From Hirundichthys speculiger (Eukaryota > Chordata > Actinopteri > Beloniformes > Exocoetidae), in the NCBI GenBank assembly GCA_018398805.1, contig JAGFBZ010002033.1, positions 2,813,501 through 2,877,500 on the forward strand: 64,000 nt of DNA, written 5' to 3'. The notes beneath the pieces are model-generated. The model saw only the letters and a list, made by a program, of their open reading frames with translations, had not been told where the DNA came from and ran no database searches. Positions within the stretch are counted from its first letter, which is position 1, and every line of letters starts with the position of its first letter. Both the position numbers and the translations under genes were made by a program. This document shows, in pieces, positions 58,330 through 64,000 of this stretch.

Positions 58330-60751
58330 TATTATATAATGACTTCCACAATGTTCTGTATTTAAAAAGAATTGATTATTTTTCTCTCTTTGCATCTGAG
58401 TGACTTCATCCTCCAGTTTCTTACAATGAATGAGGCACTGACAGAATAAAGAAGAGCTCCTTGAGAGCAGACTCTCTTATCAGCCTACAACATCTGGCTG
58501 AGACTGATGGGCTCTTGGAGCTGCTCTTCAAATATCATTGAGTTTGAGATGCATAATGCTTGTTTGACTGCATCCTTCCTACAATAACAATTCAGAGCCT
58601 CTCAATGTGTGTCTTTCACCAGAGGAACCCATTTCTATGATTGCTGAAATTAGTTCCTCAGCAGGGCAGGATTGATGTGAGGTGGTTCACTAAAGAGAAG
58701 TAAAACAAGAGACTGAAAGGTGAGATGAGTGAGCAAAGGAAATGAATTGTAGCATGACTAGTTTAGATCATGCACAACATGTCAGAAGAAAACATTTAAT
58801 TTACAACCTGTTAAGTGTTTAAATCTTTTGCACGAAAGGCATTTTTCTCTGAAATGCAGACAATTTTTGCATAAAATTAGATTTCGGTGAATTGCCTTCA
58901 TGTATTATAACCTATTAGTTTAAAGCTCTGAGGTAATCTGCAATAGAATTAAGAACTTATCCAAACACCTGGTTTGGTGTTTGCAAGTCACTTGGTGCGA
59001 AGCTGCTCACACGTAAGGAGGGATTTGAGCAGATTTGGAGTACTGGGACACTTTTGTCCTCGTCACAACAAGATAATCAAATCAGAATGAAGCTGTCATG
59101 TTCATGTTATGTTTTCTTTAGATCACAGAAAAATGATTTTATTATCTTTGTGAAACAGGTTTTGCTCTCTTGTCAATGGGAAATAGTTAATTCATCCATC
59201 TAATGTCCAAAAAGGACTTTTTTGTGTGGTTACAGCTGCTATGTTTCTTTTAAACCTTTTAAAAGCGGTTATCTTTTAGCCATTTTCTCCCCCTCTTCGC
59301 CGATTTAAGACAGCCAAATCCCCATGTACCCCAGACCCCGCTGGGCTAACTCCCCCCGCTCATGTAGGGAGGGCCGTGTGCTGTGTCCAAAACACACAGA
59401 GTTGCCAGCTGCTTCTTTTGACTTGACAGCGAGAAGCTTCACGGTTCATGCAGACGTTCAGAAAATCTCCTAAAGATCCACGTACCCCCCACACAGCTGC
59501 CCTTTTGAACTAATAGGAATCACCAGTGCAGGCATGAGGAACTTTGCCAAGCGAGTGTTTTGGAGGAGGAGACATTGAAAACATGAATTAAACCTCGATA
59601 CGAGGCACAGTATTTTACTAAACTCCAATGCTGACCAACAATGAATGCTGAATGAATTTATGGCCTTGTTGGCTTACGTTCTTTGGAACACGGTCATTAA
59701 TTTGCATTGATCGTACTGGCGCAAACAAAAAAACAAGTATGACGTGTGAATCAGAGAGAAAAAGGCAATAGTATAATGTTTTTAAATGTAAGAAAAGACT
59801 GGCTTTTACAAGCTCCCTGGTTAACATGGTGAATAACATTTAGTTATCTGTTTTTATTATAAAAACTGGACCCAGTTTGATGCTTAATGGCCGAATGACT
59901 GATTACGAGTTATTCAGGTGTCTCTTTTTCTCTGCTGCATCTAAATTCTTAAAACAGCTTATTTGCACATTACACAATTGCAACATCGATTAAATTGCGA
60001 CTGATCACAGTAAACTATAGTCAGTCATGCAGTTTTTTGGGATGAAGAATTGTAATCACTTAACAACATCAATTTTTTTTTTCTCATGAAAGCCTTCAGC
60101 GTTTACCTCACAGCATTACATAAAACGAAAAGGAACAGCGAGATGTGATGGTATGGCTAAATGTGTGTGACTCATAGCAAGTATTTAATAGTGGGCCTTT
60201 GGATTATTTTTGAATATGATCAATAGTCAAGGTAGAATGATGGAATCTGCCTTAAAATGTAATATTTAATCCCGCACATGTCAAGATTACTTTGTGATTA
60301 TGTGAAAATAAAAGCCTGTAATGTCAAGATGACAAAATAATTATCTAGTAATCATGAGCAAATCAAGCCTAAAAATAATTGCACTCGTTGCTTCTGGACT
60401 CCCATAGCGGGCAGACTGTCATTTTGTGACAAATGCACTAGTCTCTGATTTATTTGCTCATGTTTCCTCTAAGAAGAAAGGCTGAAGATTTTGCCATGTG
60501 AAGCAAATGGAAAGACAGCAAATTATCAGTTGTTGCTGAGCTTTTGCCTTTGATTCATCATCATCTTCACATGGAAAAGAAACAGCTTCTTTTTCTTTTA
60601 CTTTGTTTTTTTTCTTGGTGAAATACATCCTCATTTACTTTAAAGCCTAATAAGACATAGCAATCATCATAGAAAATACATATTATCTATTTTACTTTTG
60701 AGTGAAAAGAATATCTGCAGAGGGACATGACCAAAATGTTCTAACAACAAA
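57832..60751. other. Non-coding stretch with an AT microsatellite
   Basis: AT repeats at 58279-58335 account for the Ile-Tyr frames there. A C-rich part near 59290-59390 and a repeat-free part at 60280-60560 are otherwise unremarkable. No gene is supported. Confidence 0.5.
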
Positions 60752-61180
60752 CTAGAAAAGCACTCGGAGAGTGCAGACCTCCGCCAAGCACAATAGTTCT
60801 CCCATATAGCGATTTACAGATTGCAAAAAATCCGCATTCTGGATCAGATCCGGATCAGCCTTTGAAATTTGATATAGGTTCCCATTGTCAATCCCTGAGT
60901 CAAATTTCATGAGTTTTGGGCAATAATTAACAGAGATATTGAGAAACAAAATTCTTGGCCCCATTGATCGCAATGTTATCGAAATTTTGAAAGTGATCCA
61001 GAATCCAGGATTTCTTCCTGATCACACCCAAAATTAAATTAGTTCTTCCTTTTCACATGTTCTGACAACTCCTGAAAATTTCATCAAAATCAATCCATAA
61101 CTTTTTGAGTTATTTTGTACACAGACAGACAGACAGACAGATAAACGCCAGCAAAAACATAACGTCCTTGGTGGAGGTAA
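60752..61180 (-). mobile_element. Helitron-like repeat, copy 2
   Basis: Read on the minus strand this is the same repeat as 42565-42991, roughly nine bases in ten identical by eye. At its 3' end the hairpin GCACTC-TCC-GAGTGC (60760-60774 on the plus strand as GCACTCGGAGAGTGC) stands four bases before CTAG (60752-60755), the arrangement expected of a Helitron terminus. The 5' end reads TTACCTCCACCAAGG where copy 1 has TCACCTC. A GTCT/ACAG tetranucleotide repeat (about 61124-61141) lies near the 5' end. There is no coding capacity. Confidence 0.6.
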
Positions 61181-61835
61181 TAAAGCAGCACAATTACCAT
61201 TAATCTAAAATCACTTATGCCAAGTCCTTATCTCACCTATTCTTGTTCCCCTGGTAGAAAATAAAATAAAAATCTTAATGGCTTTTGTTTGAAAATTAGG
61301 TACAATTAGTTCAGTTCTAACAGAGAATCAGCATGCCCTCTTAAATAGCTCCTTTTGTAATATTTTATGAGTATTAACTGTTTTGAATTGAATTTAAGCA
61401 AATCAACATCACAGCTGACCTCTAATCTCCTCTTTAGATACCAATCAATACTGAGATCAGGGAGTAATATGATGAGAGCTTGTGGAAACAGAAATTAAAG
61501 GATTCAGCGGGTCATTGACTGACGTTGCTCATTATGACTTCAGCCGCTGAGGTCAAACAGTCAACATACAGCAGCTCTGACAAGCAGGCTGAGAGGACCA
61601 GAGGATCGATATTATATAGGTGGATTTAAGAATTATAATCACTTTACAACACTACACGTTTCCTTGGAGACACTGTGGCGTACAAATCAAGTCTGACCCC
61701 CAACTGGAAATAATCTCTCCATTTGATGACTTACTCATACCAAATAATTAGTTGATTGGCGTGGGTGATTAACTGCAGCACACCTTGAAATGTATCTTTC
61801 TATTTTATCTAATTTATCCACGTGCAAAACAATTT
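61181..61835. other. Non-coding stretch
   Basis: Nothing recognised. Confidence 0.5.
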
Positions 61836-63101
61836 AAAGCTCAATTTTAACTGTCTGTAAATGTCTGGGTAGTGAGAAGACCAGTTGCTGGAGGTTTAGT
61901 CGAAGAATCTTGTCCCATTCTTGTCTAATGCAGAATTCTAGCTGCTCAACAGTCCCGGACCTTTGTTGCTGGATTTGTTGTGCCAAATGTTTTCTACTGG
62001 TGAAAGGTCTGGACTGCAGGCAGGTCAGTTCAGCACCCAGACTCTTCTCCTGTGAAGCCATGCTGTTGTGATGGATGCAGTATGTGGTTTAGCAGTGTCT
62101 TGCTGAGATATGCCTTTCCTGAAAGAGACGTTGTCTGGATGGGAGCATATGTTGCCATAAAACCTCTATGTACTCTTCAGCATTTGCCCACATCATAGTC
62201 ACTAATGGAACCCCCTACCATCAGAGATGAGGCTTTTGAAGTGTCTACTGATAACAAGCTGGATGGTTCCTTTCTTCTTTGGTCCACAGGATATACCATC
62301 CATGGTTTCCAAAAAGAATTTCAAATTTTCCTTCATCTGACTATAGAACAGTTTTTCATTTTGCCTCAGACCATTTTAAATGAGCTTTGGTCCAGAGAAG
62401 ACAGTAGCATTTGTGGGTTGTGTTCACATATGGTCGTCTTCTTTGACTGATACAGCTTTAACTTGCATTTGTGGATTACAAGGGGAACTTGTGTTCACAG
62501 ACAGTGATTTCTGGAAGTGTTCCTGAGTCCATGCAGTGATGTCCAGTAGAGAATCATGTCTGTTTTTAATTTAGTGTTACCTGAGGAAGCAGATCCAGTT
62601 TTGACCTTCAGCCTTGTCCCTTGCGCACAGACACTCCTCCTGATTCTCTGAGTTTTTTGATGACATTATGTACTGTAGATGGTGGGATTTTTAACCGTCT
62701 TTGCAGTTTTATGATGTGGAACATTTCACTGAATTTATTCCACAATGTTTCAGCTAATTGGTGAACCTCTGCCCATCTTTACATCCCAGAGGCTCTGCCT
62801 CTCTGGAATGCTCCTTTAATAACCAGTCATGTTCCTGACCTGTTGCCAATTAACCTAATTAATTGTCAAATGCACCTCCACTTGTTTTTGATTTATGCCA
62901 ATTACTTTTCCAGCCTTTTGAAGTCCCTGTTCCAACTTTTGAGATGTTCCACCAAAGACAAAATGAAGTAATATTTTCTATGGAATAGGACAATGTCTCA
63001 GTTTCAACATCTAATATGGGAATAAAATATGTTTATGAGATTTTCAAATCATCGCATTCTGTCATTTACATTTTACACACAATCCCAGCTTTTGTTTGGA
63101 A
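61836..63101 (-). pseudogene. Tc1-type transposon with broken transposase
   Basis: The minus strand carries a nearly end-to-end but broken Tc1 transposase. The right side holds the element's left-hand sequence (reading AAAATGTAAATGACAGAATG and TTGGCAACAGGTCAGGAAC inversely) and the start of the gene near 62790. Landmarks on the minus strand are PPSTVHNVI-like sequence in the helix-turn-helix region (about 62675), SDEGKFEILFGN with the first catalytic Asp (about 62315-62345), DTAKPHT (second Asp, about 62090), CSPDLSPVENIW (third, about 61985-62020) and QQLVFSLPR near 61870. Several deletions and frameshifts break it, and the left inverted repeat is missing. The copy is dead. Confidence 0.85.
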
Positions 63102-63193
63102 TATATCTATCTATCTAGTCTATCTATCTATCTATACACCTATACACACGCACACACACACACACAGATATATATATAGTGTATGTATGTATG
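63102..63193. repeat. CTAT, CA and TGTA microsatellite cluster
   Basis: CTAT units (63102-63134), a CA tract (about 63147-63165), TA (63170-63177) and GTAT units (63180-63192) sit between the two Tc1 elements. Confidence 0.85.
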
Positions 63194-63195
63194 TA

Positions 63196-64000
63196 CACTC
63201 ACTGGCCACTTTATTAGGTACACCTGTCCAACTGCTCGTAAACAGAAATTTCTAATCAGCCAATCACATGACAGTAACTCAGTGCATTTAGGCATGTAGA
63301 CATGGTCAAGGCGATCTGCTGCAGTTCAAACCAGCATCAGAATGAGGAAGAAAGGTGATTTAAATGACTTTATAACATGGCATGGTTGTTGGTGCCAGAC
63401 TAGGCTGGTCTGAGTATTTCAGAAACTGCTGATCTACTGGGATTTTCACCACAAACCATCTCTAGGGTTCACAGAGAATGGTCTGAAAAAGAGAAAATAT
63501 CCAGTGAGCTGCAGTTCTGTGGGCACAAATTACTTATTGATGCCAGAGGTCAGAGGAGAATGACCAGACTGGTTCGAGCTGACAGAAAGACAACTGTAAC
63601 TCAAATAATCACTCGTTACAACCGAGGTCTGCAGAAGAGCATCTCTGAACACACAACATGTCCAACCTTGAGGTGGATGGGCTACAACAGCAGAAGACCA
63701 CACCAGGTGCTACTTCCTGTCAGCTAAGAACAGGAAACTGAGGCTACAACTTACACAGGCTCACCAAAATTGAAGATTGGAAAAACGTTGCCTGATCTGA
63801 GTCTGGATTTCTGCTGTGACATTCGGATGGTAGGGTCAGAATTTGGAGTCAACAACATGAAAGCATGGATCCATCCTGCCTTGTATCAACGGTTCAGGCT
63901 GGTTGTGGTGGTGTGATGGTGGGGGGGATATTTTCCTGGCCCACTTTGGGCCCATTAGTACCAATTGAGCATCATGTCAACGCCACAGCCTACCTGAGTA
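63196..64000 (+). pseudogene. Tc1-type transposon, 5' part, runs off the window
   Basis: TA (63194-63195) precedes CACTCACTGGCCACTTTATT. The transposase start is at 63342 (ATGAGGAAGAAAGGTGATTT), followed by TGCCAGACTAGGCTGGTCTG, GTATTTCAGAAACTGCTGAT and later AACAGGAAACTGAGGCTACA and ACATTCGGATGGTAGGGTCA, all in the order of this Tc1 family. A frameshift near 63375 and later small deletions break the frame, for example where a DES catalytic motif is expected near 63795. The right side of the element lies beyond 64000. It is better preserved than the related copy at 29562-30195. Confidence 0.9.

Noticed and set aside
1..64000. CRISPR array, operon or bacterial-type gene cluster
   Set aside because: No regular repeats with unique spacers and no long adjacent open frames; the sequence is clearly vertebrate in character.

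Overview
This window looks like ray-finned fish DNA, probably from a percomorph-type teleost. It is AT-rich, full of short microsatellites, and carries a repeat mix typical of fish genomes: several Tc1-type transposon families, hAT elements, a PIF/Harbinger element, tRNA-derived SINEs and small MITEs. I found no convincing host protein-coding gene. No open frame exceeds about 135 codons, and the coding-like stretches I can explain are decayed transposase or DNA-binding-domain pieces inside mobile elements. The window is best read as intergenic or deep-intronic sequence. Family assignments rest on sequence features and on my memory of fish repeats, because no database search was possible.

Layout. 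0-10 kb: a hAT element (560-1645) with an 8-bp target duplication, carrying a decayed BED zinc-finger exon on the minus strand and a MADF-like exon on the plus strand; a minus-strand Tc1 fragment (4815-5200); a Tc1 pseudogene (7740-8570); a pogo-like TA-flanked element (8798-9474). 10-20 kb: a SINE, a 377-bp mariner-type MITE sitting in a TA microsatellite, a tRNA-like SINE next to a T20/G22 run, an internally deleted Tc1 element with both ends (16140-16748), and a decayed SINE. 20-30 kb: a cluster of perfect palindromes, hAT and MITE remnants, a Tc1 remnant, and two SINEs of one family lying head to head at 28.1-28.4 kb. 29.5-40 kb: an old Tc1 copy, two longer tRNA-type SINEs in opposite orientation, and a more CpG-containing stretch of unclear origin (34.9-36.7 kb). 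40-51 kb: a truncated Tc1, a hAT interrupted by a repeat with Helitron-like ends, a BED-type hAT, a minus-strand coding-like stretch, a 228-bp hAT MITE with a perfect target duplication, an LTR-like segment, and the 3' end of another hAT. 51-64 kb: a Harbinger element with a perfect hairpin, a hAT with a minus-strand open stretch, the second copy of the Helitron-like repeat, a long decayed minus-strand Tc1, and a Tc1 copy running off the right edge.

The mobile elements do not form a pathway. What they show is history: repeated Tc1 and hAT invasions, internal deletion into short non-autonomous forms, and insertions into older repeats. The most unusual object is the chimeric hAT at 560-1645. 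I did not find a complete, active-looking new system.
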